A stretch of DNA of 64,000 nt from Kalaharituber pfeilii (GCA_015179045.1 WHUZ01000025.1:62001-126000), one strand, 5' to 3'. Positions 10,156-20,895 are shown, numbered from the stretch's first letter. Translations and numbers: made by a program. The notes: generated from the letters alone by a model not told the origin.

Positions 10156-10414
10156 CGAGGTTTATCTTAACTACACTGACTTAATTACAATAAATCGCGA
10201 ATTTCACCATCCATCCCCCGTCAAGTTCACTCACAGACTCTAGCAGGGTTAATTGTTTTTTTTTTTTTATACAGTCTACCCTTGCTATACCGGATCCCTA
10301 AAATCTGGTACTTTTCGTCCGGTATAGGAAGGTTCCGGTATAGAATAAAATGCTTGGCAGACAGGGGGGGGTGATAAAATTTTGTAAATTCAAATAATTA
10401 CTGAAATAGGAGAT

Positions 10415-10973
10415 TTTTTTTTTTTTTTTTTTTTTTATATCAATACTCGCGTGCCGCCCTATGGGCTATGGCGAGGTCTAGTTACATCAAAACGAAGTAC
10501 AAGTACGGAAAAATAGAAGTAAATCCCCCGGGGCTAACCCCTCGGCCATTCCAAAATTCCTATCACTCCCCGAAGGCCCTCCCCTTCATCTTGGTCACCC
10601 AAGGGTCTGCACAATCCATCCTCACCCCTTGGGCATCTCTGCTTCCAGACTCTACATTGAGACAATATGTGAAGGGTCGTTTCTTCAGCCTCGCCGCACC
10701 ACCGGCATTCCGGGCTGTCAGCGTGCCGACCTTGAATTTCCAGCGCCGGAGGCCCTTGCCTCCAAGGATGCCAGCTAGCGTCGCGACCCTATTGCCTAGT
10801 CTGCGTAGTACCTATATGACATATGCAGTCTGTTTCTTTCGGCCGCTCTCCTTGCTTTGGCCTCTTGTTTCATCCCGTCCTCCTTGACAATCTCGTTTTA
10901 ATATGGCAGCTGTGTACCAACCTTGGCTGCTCGATCTGCTTCGGTGTTGCCTGGGATTCCTTTATGACCTTTG
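10415..10973 (-). mobile_element. 5'-truncated A-type LINE, ORF2 C-terminus
   Basis: Target duplication AATAGGAGAT lies at 10,405-10,414 and 10,974-10,983. The minus strand encodes the end of RNase H (KGIPGNTEADRAAK) and, in another frame, a zinc-knuckle-like segment (CRVWKQRCPRGED), followed by the A-type tail with CTCGC/GCGAG stem. Several frameshifts and stops make it dead. Confidence 0.82.
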
Positions 10974-11076
10974 AATAGGAGATGAACGAAGTAAACATCA
11001 ACTTGTTTCACACCCAGCCAAAGACATCAATATGCATCAGTCATGAAATCTAGAAAAATGTCGGGCCTTGAGTGTG

Positions 11077-11078
<2 letters not shown>

Positions 11079-11111
<33 letters not shown>

Positions 11112-11460
11112 ATAACCCCGCTTGTAGCACGTGGCCATGGCAGGGTCCCTGGGCAAGCCCTCATAGCCCGGAGACAGGCTAAACTAACTCTCTACATACA
11201 TGGCCCCCACGCGCCATCGCCCCCGCTCTCCTAGCTTCTAGAACTTGACCCCAGCGAAGAAATTCTCTAAAACGTCATACTCCTACCCATTCTCCGCCTT
11301 TCTTTTCCAATCCTTTCCCATGTCGCTCCACCTCTCAAAACCTTCTGGGCGGTTCTCCTGACTTCTGCATCGGAAAGCGAGATGCTCCCCCGTTTGCACC
11401 TCCCCACACCTATACCGGACGCGCTAATACTAATACATCTTAGACTACTCCATTTCACAC
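11079..11460 (-). mobile_element. B-type LINE 3' part
   Basis: The minus strand encodes CGEVQTGEHLAFRC, a zinc-knuckle-like end of ORF2 also seen at 34,120 (CGEAQTGVHLAFQC), then 3' sequence, the B-type tail CCCTGC ... GCGGGG TTATGTGAT and poly(A) (poly-T at 11,079-11,104). Its missing 5' neighbour, ending GVAESD, lies in the opposite orientation at 11,727-12,809. This fits an inverted LINE insertion. Confidence 0.72.
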
Positions 11461-11726
11461 TTGGCTGCCACCACTGCTGTCACTGCTTCTGCTAATGCCG
11501 TTGCTACTACTGCTACCATCACTTGCTACAATGTTGTTCGAGTAATGGGAAACTGGGCACTTCGTTGCTTCTTGTCAAAATACCTGACTAAGTAGATACA
11601 GCTACTGGTCAGCTTAAAATAATAAATTAGATACCTTGGATATCAAAGTTAAGTTAAAGTACAGTAATCTTACCAATTCATCTCAAAGATGTTTATCAAA
11701 TTCATTCAACTTTTCTCCAGCATATT

Positions 11727-12809
11727 TTGGTTCTAGTCAATGTTTACATATTTGATGCTTCTCAAGCACACTCAAGGCAGCTGCAAGCATTAAAGAAGGC
11801 AGCTGGAGGGGGGAGAGGCACAGGGGTAGAGGGGGTGAACGCAGTGTGCGGAGTGGAGGGGGCGGAGGTGATCCTGGACGCAGCACAGGCAAGGGCGATG
11901 GTTCGGGAAGTGGAGGTACCATCGGAGCTTGCAGAACTATGCACAGGAGATTTCAGGAGAGGGAATGAGGAGAAGGAGGAGGGGACGAGGAACTGGAAGG
12001 ACTGGGGGGTGCAGTGGGCCCTGGAAGAGGGGGATGGATATGAAAGCGTTTTGGACCGCTGGCAGGGGCAGTGGTCAAGGTTCTCGGAGGAGGGCGAGGA
12101 GATCTCATGGGGAGGAGAGTGTGAGAAGGTGAAAGTGGAGTGCGCAGAGAGGCTAGGTAGAAAGGGGGGAGGGAGAGAAGAGTGGGAGACCTCGGTTGAG
12201 GAAGCCGGAAGAGGGAGAGCGGTTCTCTTCTCGGATGGTAGTAAGGTCGAGGACAGCAAGGTGGGGGCGGGGGTGTGGGGGAGATCAGCGGTGGTGGCGG
12301 AGGTAGTAGGGAGAACGGCGACGGTTTTTGACGGGGAGGTGAGAGGGGTGAGAAGGGCGCTGGAGAGTGTACCGGAAGAGGTACCGGTCCTGGTTTGCTT
12401 AGATTCTGAAGCTGCTGTCATGGCGATTCAGAAGGCAGGCAGGGAGGGAAAGGGAAAGACGGAGGATGTGAGAAGGGTGGTGAATGCAGTGGCGAGGAGA
12501 AAGAAGAAGGGGGGGGATGCGAAACTGTTGTGGGTAAAAGCTCATATCGGAATCGCAGGCAACGAGAAGGCGGATGAGTGGGCAAAGAAGGGGACGGTGA
12601 TGCAGGGAAAGGAGGTGGCCACCGGAAGCGGGGTGCGCCAGAGGGTGAAGGCGTGGAGGAAGGAGAAGAGAGAAGTGGAGGGCTTTGGAGGAGGAAAGGT
12701 CATGGAGTGGAGTAGGATGGCGACATCAAACTTCACTGCATTGCGACTGGAGCGAGGAAGGTGTGCTAGGTGGTTGAAGAAGCTAGGGGTGGCGGAATCG
12801 GATAGGTAA
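11727..12809 (+). pseudogene. B-type LINE ORF2 fragment with RNase H domain
   Basis: The 360-residue open frame is the C-terminal part of a Tad-like ORF2. RNase H spans about residues 165-285: the first Asp is in LFSDGSK, a second acidic pair in LDSEAAVMAIQ, and the last part is KAHIGIAGNEKADEWAK with His and Asp. No reverse transcriptase is included. It stops at GVAESDR, where the related copy at 33,582 continues into the zinc knuckle. The first 30-40 codons come from unrelated AT-rich flank. The high-purine coding strand differs strongly from nearby sequence. Confidence 0.72.
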
Positions 12810-13067
12810 ATATTATTTGTATGGAGACAGGGGGGTACTTGTCTGGAGGTTTCTGTCCGGTCCGGAATTGTTAGGATAGCAAGGGCGATTTGTATGCGGA
12901 ACGGATGTTGCAGCCAGAGGCCATCTGGTATAGCAAGGTTTCCTGTATAGCGAGGTCCGGTATAGCAAGGGTAGACTGTATCATTACTCGCGTGCCGCCT
13001 GGTAGGCTATGGCGAGGTTAGCAGGGTTAATACTTATACCTCCATGTGGCTTTCGGAGATTGGTATA

Positions 13068-13200
13068 CAGTTTTCCCTTGCTATACCGGATCTGTAAAAT
13101 CCGGGCCTTTTTCGTCCGGTATAGCAAGGTTCCGTTATAGAATAAAATGCTTGGCAGAACAGAATAGGGATGGGCAGGAAAATTAATGTAATTGGGAACA
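13068..13200 (+). mobile_element. Left-end fragment of the CAGT...CTATACCGG transposon family
   Basis: It begins CAGTTTTCCCTTGCTATACC and continues with the same subterminal sequence as 10,272-10,370. No matching right end was found, so it is a truncated copy. Confidence 0.7.
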
Positions 13201-13459
13201 ACGACAGCCTAATTTTATTATGTAATGTTAAGTTTAGTAAGCATCTGAAAAAGTGTGATTTCAGTCTGCAGGCCGCTAAAACCGCGCTAGAGTACGAGTG
13301 CCTTCAAGCTGTCAATTCGCACTTTTACACTACATGAAATGATACTCGCCGAACCATGGGTGGCGCTTTGCAACCGAACAGTTAATTGCAGACAAGGACA
13401 CAGTGACAACAGAAACAGAATAACAGAAAAACAGAATAGTTAAAGAACTGCCCATTGAA

Positions 13460-14314
13460 GTGGTAGACCGAATAAAAGGAGTCAATATCAATTTAGCAGC
13501 ATTCGTTGAGGCATTCTTGATGCCAAACAACTTTAGCCTACACTGGGATGGGCGCAAGCATGCTACTGGCAGAATGATGGATGGGACACCACAGGGATCA
13601 CCACTCTCACCAGTACTATTCCTGATAGGAGTAGCACCAGTAGCTGAACGCATGGACGAAACGAACTTTACAAGGTCTTATGTTGATGACTTTCATAGTG
13701 TAATCTCACACAGATCACTGCCCAGATTAAGACGAGCCATAAAGGAGCACCGGACGAAGCTCATTACAGAGGCAGCGAGTGAGGGTTACCAAATCGACCC
13801 TGACAAGTCCGAGACACTAATAAGTTGAGGCGTTGCAGTAGAAATCAATTTGCGATATGCAGAAATTTTGGTGTTGGCAGCATTTATTTTCTTTTATGCT
13901 ATGTTACCTAACCCCGTTTTTACTAGTCACTTGATTTGGAACGCGCTTCCAAAAATTCTGGGTCTGGCGGAGGGGGGGGGGTCCGCCAGAATCTAAAATT
14001 TGGAAAATTTTTTTGAGGTAGATCGAGCACTGATAAGGTCTGGGTCTGGTCGTCTGGGCCGACGGGAAGTCATCCACTGATAGTCACAGACTCCAAGATT
14101 TTTTTTTTTTTTTCTTTTTTTTTTTTTTCACGTGACCCCGCATACAGCTGTTCGCCATGGCAGGGCAGACTCCAAGATAGCCATAGTCAAAATAAAGAGA
14201 ATTGCCAACGGGGACCCCACCCACGAGGGACTCGCGAGGCTAGTGAGGGACCGGTGGGAGGAAAGGGCAACACGAGGTGATCTGGATCTGGCGATAATGT
14301 GGGTCCACAAGGGG
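13460..14314 (+). pseudogene. LINE ORF2 fragment: reverse transcriptase and RNase H
   Basis: The first part (13,460-13,828) has reverse transcriptase motifs TPQGSPLSPVLF and the catalytic SYVDDFHSV (Tyr-Val-Asp-Asp). The second part (14,179-14,314) encodes an RNase H segment, DSKIAIVKIKRIANGDPTHE to LAIMWVHKG, like the A-type LINE at 57,750. Between them is sequence with stops plus a B-type tail insertion. Only a small inner part is retained in the right arm, which lacks the reverse transcriptase part. Confidence 0.75.
14100..14165 (-). mobile_element. B-type tail micro-insertion, shared by both arms (left)
   Basis: Target duplication CAGACTCCAAGAT is at 14,087-14,099 and 14,166-14,178. Content: CCCTGCCATGGCGAACAGC, GTATGCGGGGTCACGTGA and A-rich tail on the minus strand. 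The partner is 27,110-27,179. Confidence 0.92.
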
Positions 14315-14895
14315 TAGCGTGCCCGAAGTGGTAACGAGCTGCCCCCTGTAACGATCCGCTCTCTTGGCACTCCTCGTCATGCATTCCTTGCCCTATTACC
14401 TATTACCGGATATATTGCGACTACGGAAATTGCATAGTATTATATCAATTTGATATCGCTGAATCTGAATATACTATCATAATAAGGAAAAAGCCAAAAT
14501 TCCAATAACTATAACCGAATTCATCATTATTCGTATGAATTAACCCCTCCCTGCATATAATATAGCTCAATATTCTCAGAATCAGGAAAATAATATAGAA
14601 AATGAGTAATAATCATTCGCCTAGCACTAGTCTTTTCAGTTAAAGTTAATAAATGTATATAGGAATTATATAGGATACACGCACCTTCAAATATATAGAA
14701 GAAATTCACATTCTCGAGCTAATCTCTGTACCTCAATATTATCATCAGTGTCCTCAGAGTCCTCAGGTGATCCAGGAATACCAGGACTGGAAGTAGTGGT
14801 AGATGAAGCACTAGAGATAGTAGCAGTAACTTCGTCTGAGGCATCAGGTATGATAGAAGAGGTCTGTGGCTCGAGATTTACTACCGGAACCTCCT

Positions 14896-16926
14896 TCACC
14901 CCCCCCCCCCTAGCAGGTGTTCGGACCCTCCCACCTCCTGAACCAAAGGCCTTCCTCGGCCCCGGCCTCGCCCGCGAGCTCCCCCACGACCTGTCTTTGC
15001 GGCCCGCTCAGCTGCAGCTATTTCTCTCTGTTCTTGTTTCTCTTTTGCCTTTCTTTCTCGCTCCTCCGCTGCTAGCTGCTTTTTCACTTCAGCAGCTTCT
15101 TTCTTATCCTCAGCTATTTTTCGTCGCTCCTCTGCCTTCTGAATTTTCTCTTCCTCTTTTCTTATCTTCTCTACTGCTTTTTGTTCCTTTTCCAGCCTCT
15201 TCCGCTCTTTCTTTTCGTCTGCTTCCAGTGCTGCTTTGACTTCGGCTTGTCGAGAGGATTCAATATATGCTCGATTAAGAGTCCGAGGGCCTTTAATATG
15301 CTTCAAACTATCAGCCGGAGCTTTTTTGACTATCTTACCATTCCATAGAGCTTTGAAGGTTGTAGCATTAGGCTCAATCACCGTATATTTTGTTAGCTTT
15401 TCCTCCAGAAACAATACATGATCCATCACAGTCTTGCGTGTATGTGGAGTCAAAATTGCCTTGTCCAGAGCAGTTCGCAGTACTATTTGCTTTGATGGAG
15501 TATCTAATATAGAGAGATCTGAATTGACCGTCATTGTCGCTTGAACTTGAGGAGGAATAACTTTGTCGGGATCAATAGGCCAACATCCAGACCCCCGCCA
15601 TGCACCCAAAATAGTATCGGTAGTAAAAGTAGATTGTGTGGCACCACAAAGAATTTCCTAGAAGTCAGGTTTGCGCAAAATATCACGAGGCTTTTGATAT
15701 ATCCAATCTTAAGCCATTGCGGTAGTATCTTTGGAGAGGAGAGAAACATCCAACATCAAGAGGTTGCATTAAATGAGTTGAATGTGGAGGAAGACAAAGC
15801 ATTTGAATCCGGTGATTGAGTGCATATTCAACGACTTGGTAAGCGACATGGGAAGAGTGACCATCAACAATTAAAAGGCGCCAAGGATATTCGGATATAT
15901 TAGAGGGAGGTAAGGTCAGTGAATCGCTCGAAATAATTATACTGCGTTTGTCATGTATAGTGCTTGTAGGAAGGCCGGTTGCTATGGGGGTGCGGCGGTA
16001 GAGGCGGTGGAGGCAGTGGAGGCGGTGGAGGCGGTGGAGGCAGTGGAGGTGGTGGAGGCAGGGGCGGTGGAGGCAGTGGAGGTGGTGGAGGTAGTGGTAG
16101 GGTTCACGGGGCGAGTATATGGCTCAAAGTAATATTTTATAAACTCAACACCTAGTTCATCATCCATGTATCCACTAGGCGAGCGCCCAAAAGTAGCAGG
16201 AAGTTTATGGACACCCTCAGCACCGTAGTAGCCTTCTCTATGGGTTTTCGCCTGCCAGATAAGGTATAGAGGAATGATGTGACCAGTGATGTGACCAGCA
16301 GCATTTACTGTCTCTATGACAGTAACAAATTCTCGATTGCCATCAGTAACTGCAATTTTTCGCCTTGGACCTGCTCGAACAATACATTTCTGCCTGCCAG
16401 TTGCAATGCCCATAATAATACTCTTTTCATTATAGTTCCAGAGGTTGTCAGGGGTGATCTTAAGTTGGCGCATTGTAGTCCGGAGTGACCGATAAAATGC
16501 CTTCTGCACTGGAATATTTGTCCCTTGCGAATGCCGAATGCGCTCAAGATATTGTACATATTTGCTGTTAACTATGGGATGTCGAAGTAAAAACCTCTCA
16601 TGCCACCGATCTCCTGGAACTGCATTGCTAAACCGTCGCTGCAGAATTAAAACAGCCATAGATCTCAGCATTCGCAAATGAACTGGAAAGCCCATATCAC
16701 TCATTGTAAGTGCCCAGGCCTCTAATGCATTCTCTTCACCTCTAGTAAGCAATTGCTGCCTTTCGCGAGCCTCCTTCCTTCCTTTCTGTACCCCATCGAG
16801 TCGTCTACGTAATGTAATAGCTTTTACATCAAAGTAGGAAGCAATTTTTGGTATTGACTCTTCCCGATGTTTGTATGCATAAGCGATTGCTCGGTTAATG
16901 TTTTCAGGCTTAATTTCCTGTCGCAT
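14896..16926 (-). pseudogene. pogo/Fot1-type transposase, inactivated
   Basis: The start at 16,926 (MRQEIKPENINRAIAYAYKH) was chosen because the longer frame begins outside the element. An N-terminal psq/CENP-B-like DNA-binding region with two helix-turn-helix parts (to about residue 120) precedes a DDE domain. The usual DEKG box reads NYNEKSIIMG, so the first catalytic Asp is Asn. A Ser/Thr/Ala repeat made by a 9-bp tandem array interrupts the domain after YFEPYTRPVNP, and the frame then shifts. The second and third catalytic blocks, LLIVDGHSSH and LMQPLDVGCFSPL, lie in another frame near 15,770-15,870. The last part (15,609-14,896) is a Lys/Glu-rich coiled coil ending in Gly-Arg repeats. 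Confidence 0.88.
15988..16095. repeat. 9-bp minisatellite within the transposase
   Basis: Units like GAGGCGGTG and GAGGCAGTG are repeated about 12 times. They read Ser-Thr-Ala or Thr-Thr-Ser on the minus strand. Confidence 0.85.
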
Positions 16927-17083
16927 AGCTATTAACTGCGGGTAAAACGAGTTCAAAATATGTAGAATTCGCTGAGATATGCAGGATAATCGCGGTTGAA
17001 AGATGAGGAGCAGGTTGCCGAAGCGGGGGTGAAAATGTAGGATCGTTACAGGGGGGCAGATCGTTACCACATCGGGCACGTTA

Positions 17084-18480
17084 GTGTACCATGCAAGCCT
17101 AATCCCCAAGACTTTTTACGGGCCACTGTACTCAGTACTCGTACATTACATCCCTGACGGAATATATTATGCAGCAGGGTTTGGCAGACCGCATGCGTAA
17201 TGTTTACCCCACATTTGCGACGGGCCAAAGGGCGATCATGTTCAGGTCTCCATTCATGTATTGACGACGTGCAGCCTGCAGCTGAGTGGGGTAGGATAGC
17301 TTCGAGTGACCAACTCACTGTGGTGCAAGGTTTGTATGCGTTATTCCCATTTACTTCAGCGCATCTGACTCAAGTAACGCTATGTCCACCGCGGGTACTG
17401 GGAGTGGCTTGGCTTAAGGTGTCAAGCCAATTTGCCAAAGCGACTCTGCCTACTTTGCCATGGGGGAAGCTGGGCCAGGAGTAGTCTGGTTGGGGCCAGG
17501 AGCACCTCATACCAATTCTCTGCCATAGGCTGGCAGCCTGTATGCGAGTTACGTGACTAAGAAGAAAAGTCTCATACCAAGCCGCAAGCCATTCGAGAAT
17601 ATATACCTTTAGTAGCAGCTCGCCAGGCGACATGACGGCGATCTGCAGCTCAGGTTGCGTGCATATGTGCCCTATCAGCTAGTATATTGTCTATTCGTAG
17701 TCCTCTTCCATGCACAGATATCGATTCACCCGCCGCTATCAATACTCTCGGCCCAGATCTCAAGGCAATTCATAAAGATGCGTGCTGTGCTGCACAAATT
17801 CGTCATATGCAGGACCTCGTCACGATTACCGCCGTGGGCCTGCGTGTGCGGAGAAGATGTGCCAGCGGTGAGAAATGGCGTCCCAACACCTGCACTGGGG
17901 TGTGCGCGCAGTGGTAAATCACATATAAATAGTTATATCATAACGCCATATTAGGCAAGCGGCGTTAACCTGTGCACTGTGGCGGCATGCGGGCGCGCTG
18001 CTGCCGGAAGCACTGTAGGCTGTTGCCGAAACCGGGGGGGGGGGGGTCTGTATGTACGTAGGTCATGTATATATGAGAGGGGGGCCACCGGGAGATTCTG
18101 CTCCGGCACAACCTACACCGAAAATACAAAAGTTCTTGCTTGGTGAAGAGAGTCCTTCCACAGCACGTTCTCTTGTTCCCTCATGAGCTGGTGCCAGATT
18201 TGTCAGCAATGCGAGCGCTGCCAGCGGCGCGTCCCTATTTCTCTGCTGCCTCTCTTGCCCTCTCCCGACCCACTTCTTTTCTTTCTCATCCACTCAGCGA
18301 CACCCGAAGCGGGAATTCCGCAACCCGCAAAACCTCAAACGACAAACCAATCCGAGCACCCCCAGGCAGCCAATCCGCTCAGATGGCAACTGGAGGAGGA
18401 GGTCCACTCTCTGTTCGGACAGGTTGCAAGCTACAGCCTACAACCGTATTGCAGGTGCTGGACAAGGCCACGCCTGGATT
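17084..18480. other. No supported gene; relics of the repeated gene family's upstream region
   Basis: Sequence at 17,150-17,300 (GCAGCAGGGTTTGGCAGACC, ACACATTTGCGACGGG-like, CTGAGTGGGGTAGGATAGC) resembles 62,850-62,970, the region upstream of the gene at 63,065. An open frame of 76 codons at 17,687-17,917 has a Cys-rich end but no known match. A poly-G run is at 18,035-18,047. Confidence 0.4.
17516..17570 (+). mobile_element. Old B-type tail micro-insertion (55 bp)
   Basis: Target duplication CTCATACCAA lies at 17,506-17,515 and 17,571-17,580. The insert reads CTCTGCCATAGGC ... TATGCGAGTTACGTGAC, then an A-rich end. The stem CTC/GAG replaces CCC/GGG. Confidence 0.75.
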
Positions 18481-18501
18481 ACTACAGGCGAAGGCAGCCA
18501 G

Positions 18502-19047
18502 TTTTTTTTTTTTTTTTTTTTAATATCATTTATCGCTTGCCGCCCTAAGGGCTATGGCGATTTAAGTACATAGAAAATAAAGGACAAAAATAACAGGTAG
18601 TCAAATGTGGAGCCCGCGGCGCACGATGATGATGCGGGTGAAGAAGTCAACAAGTCAACAAGTCCTATCTCCTATCTCCTACGTCTGTCCGACTCGTACT
18701 TGCAGACCCTCAGCCATTTCCCTCCCAGCCGTACTCTCTCAATCTTTGATTCTTCCTCCAAGTACACCACTGCTGAGCTGGTCACCTTTCCTTCGTCTAA
18801 CAACGTCTCCTTCTTTCTCAGCCATCTAATCCCAACTGTCTTTCCTAGTCCTTTGTTTGCTTCCTCCAACCATCTTCTGACTTTCCCCAGGTCCTTTCTC
18901 AGGGCTATTCCGTGTACAACAATGCCGGGCTTCGGGGTGGTGGCATTTGGACTGGGCTCGGGGGTTTGTGGTTTCGGTGTATTGGTGGTGGCAGCGGGGG
19001 AGCTTTCCATGGGCGCTGCTGGGGTCCCGACTGGGGGGGCGGATGCA
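18502..19047 (-). mobile_element. 5'-truncated ORF1-only retroelement with A-type tail
   Basis: Target duplication GGCAGCCAG is at 18,493-18,501 and 19,048-19,056. The minus strand carries the last about 125 codons of ORF1 (stop at 18,672): Pro/Thr-rich part, then GIVVHGIALRKDLGKVRRWL and GIRWLRKKETLLDEGK, ending YESDRRRR. About 110 bp later comes the A-type hairpin with ATCGC/GCGAT stem and poly(A). There is no ORF2. Confidence 0.87.
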
Positions 19048-19250
19048 GGCAGCCAGGTACAAGCAAGACTGTCAAAAACTATCAATTTTATCTGTGCTAA
19101 CTACTACTTAGATCTGACGCAAAAATCCGAATGTGGGCTTAAATAAATGTCTCCGCAGATCAAGAGAGAAGGAAGACAAAAGTGCCTATCTGCTGTTTCG
19201 GAGTGGGCTGCTATGTCATCATATATCGAGTGCAGATTAAATTCTGCATA

Positions 19251-19394
19251 CAGTCGACCCTCTCATATTGGATAACCTGTCCTATTGGATCAACTTTGTC
19301 GGCCCGAGCTAGTACCCCGATTTGGATTTGAATATTTTGTCTTATGGTTAAAACCCGCCGGCCCCAGCCTTATCCAATTTAACAGGTTCGATTG
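19251..19394. mobile_element. Short TA-target MITE (144 bp)
   Basis: Ends CAGTCGACCCTCTCATATTG and the imperfect inverse CAATCGAACCTGTTAAATTG are flanked by TA. This resembles terminal repeats of pogo/Tigger-like families. Confidence 0.75.
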
Positions 19395-19712
19395 TAGTGG
19401 CAATTTGCACATCTTAGGCAATTACCTTTGGGTGGACAGAGATGTATCCGCACACCATCCAGAAGCCATTAGCAATCAAGGTGACAGGAATGTTATGCAA
19501 GATAGCAAGGTTGGGCTATACCGGAGTATCCTGCTCAGGCTTCGGAAGCCATGATGGGAGGGTAAGCTTCCTCATTCTCATAACCAAACCATTCTGTGAT
19601 ATTATAGATACCTTTTTCATGCTGACTGAGCAATGCCATATTAACAATGGTCAGCATGTACATCTAGTTAGGCCAGAAAAATGTCCTCGATACCATCCAA
19701 CTGAGAGCCACT

Positions 19713-19907
19713 TCACACAAGTTCCCAGTTTTCTCCTATATGGTTCTGGTTGTACGAGATCAAGCTTGGCCCTTTTGACCTCAGTACATGAAAGCACCGT
19801 TTGGCAAGTAGCTCTCTCAATGTATAGTCGTGGCTGCCATATGCACTCTCGGATCCCGCTTGCTGCCGATAAACTAGTAAGGATATATTTGCGTTGCCCA
19901 GTGTCAT
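19713..19907 (-). pseudogene. C-terminal fragment of the repeated gene family
   Basis: It encodes LLVYRQQAGSESAYGSHDY, TLRELLAKRCFHVLRSKG and the ending ENWELV, matching 30,456-30,716 and 63,065-64,000. The N-terminal portion is absent. This copy is more diverged than the two in the arms. Confidence 0.7.
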
Positions 19908-20241
19908 TATTTAAGCGCTACACATCAATCAGTAAGCAGTCTCAGCATGTTCTGACAAGTGAAAAAATAATTGATATCCATGTAAGTTTCATGCTCACAT
20001 CAAGGAAATAGACATGGAGTGCTCCCGCACGATACATAGCCATGCTATTCAGGGTGAATGAGTCAGAATGACAGGATTTGCAGGTCATGAGGGACCACTT
20101 AGAGGGGTATTGCAAGGTGCTGCTGGTAGATTTCCGCTCGTTGAAATTCAGGTGTTATTACCGTTCGTTGGTGATGTTGTAAATATAAGAATGCAACTTA
20201 CTAGTAGGGCATATATAGGTGCTTGACCTTCTAAACAACCA

Positions 20242-20243
<2 letters not shown>

Positions 20244-20277
<34 letters not shown>

Positions 20278-20313
20278 TCATTACTCGCGTGCCGCCCTAG
20301 GGGCTATGGCGAG
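20244..20313 (-). mobile_element. A-type tail micro-insertion
   Basis: Target duplication AACAACC(A/G)CC is at 20,234-20,243 and 20,314-20,323. The insert is the hairpin tail CTCGC cata GCCC ... GGGC ggcac GCGAG TAATGATAT and about 30 A on the minus strand. Confidence 0.9.
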
Positions 20314-20323
20314 AACAACCGCC

Positions 20324-20895
20324 CTGCTGGCCCTTCTTATAGTGAATCCTGCGCGACAGCGTATTGCTATTACGGCTGGTATCTCTGCTATCAGCTATCT
20401 GCAGTACCTCCACGTACCTCCGACCTTCGCAACATCCCCATAAGTCCGGCCATGACTATTTCTTAATCCCTGACCTCGCCTTCAAGAGGTCGGTCGCCAG
20501 ATCGTGCTGAAATATAGTATGTCAAGATTGCATATAGGAACTGTTGAAATATGTGTACACCCGAGTTGCTATCCGCCACTGGGTGGCGAAGCGCTAGGTA
20601 CGAAAAAGCCTATTGTATCATTTCTATGATTCCTATTGATTTCATTACTGCTCATATCTTGACGTAAATATTGTGGCTTGAAGACGAATATACACTATGT
20701 CATTCTTTCACTATTGTTAGCTTTATTCTATATTTTGACTATTATTGCCTATCATTATTCATGTATATAAGTCAGAGCTTCTGGCGACTCTTCATACAAT
20801 ATACGAAATCTGCTACATAAATTCTAGAAATTTACTTCAGGAACTGACCCCGGACCATGCCTACTAGACTCGACGAATATACAAATTGACTCTCC
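20324..20895. other. Intergenic, no gene seen
   Basis: There are no long frames and no inverted ends that I can define. The sequence is AT-rich from 20,620 on. Confidence 0.4.

Larger units (their letters stand above)
9573..10230 (-). mobile_element. A-type retroelement fragment, shared by both arms, later interrupted
   Basis: The element is about 130 bp plus poly(A) and is flanked by TCACAGACTCTA at 9,561-9,572 and 10,231-10,242. The right-arm copy, at 27,674-27,800, is uninterrupted. Its hairpin inner stem reads CCT/AGG instead of CCC/GGG. In this arm a B-type tail (9,637-10,155) was later inserted into it. Confidence 0.87.
10272..12978. mobile_element. TA-target element carrying LINE fragments, no transposase (2.7 kb)
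   Basis: The ends CAGTCTACCCTTGCTATACC and its inverted partner at 12,978 are flanked by TA. The ends match those of the 70-bp palindrome at 6,872. Subterminal sequence at the left (CCGGTATAG... AAATGCTTGGCAG) recurs at 13,068-13,170. The interior is filled with LINE pieces in both orientations, and no transposase remains. It may be a non-autonomous element that gathered retroelements. Confidence 0.8.
10254..13018 (-). mobile_element. A-type tail micro-insertion split by a DNA transposon
   Basis: The target duplication TAGCAGGGTTAAT is at 10,241-10,253 and 13,019-13,031. The original insertion is 10,254-10,271 plus 12,979-13,018, about 57 bp of hairpin tail and poly(A). A TA inside the tail then served as target for the element at 10,272-12,978. 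Confidence 0.85.
1..14316. repeat. Left arm of a large imperfect inverted duplication
   Basis: The reverse complement of this arm matches 26,943-34,861. Position 1 pairs with about 34,861, the secreted-protein gene at 8,045-8,857 pairs with 29,182-30,003, 10,230 pairs with about 27,673, 13,264-13,470 pairs with 27,310-27,525, and 14,179-14,316 pairs with 26,943-27,096. The match is at the window edge at position 1, so the duplication continues outside. The arm is longer than its partner because it carries private insertions (426-482, 2,035-2,092, 3,528-5,516, 5,968-6,643, about 6,722-8,056, 9,637-10,155, 10,272-12,978). Aligned stretches that I compared by eye differ at a few percent of bases or less. 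Confidence 0.93.
14317..17081 (-). mobile_element. Full-length pogo/Fot1-type DNA transposon
   Basis: Terminal inverted repeats begin (A/G)CGTGCCCGATGTGGTAACG and continue for about 40 bp including CTGTAACGATCC. TA is duplicated on both sides (14,315-14,316 and 17,082-17,083). The insertion sits exactly at the inner end of the left arm. It encodes one transposase on the minus strand, now broken. A foldback derivative is at 21,730-23,591. Confidence 0.9.

Noticed and set aside
11762..12421. 219-codon minus-strand frame opposite the RNase H piece
   Set aside because: It is a shadow frame created by the purine-rich coding strand; RNase H motifs are on the plus strand.
18607..19146. 179-codon plus-strand frame
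   Set aside because: It runs across the antisense of ORF1 and beyond the retroelement border; the ORF1 strand is minus.
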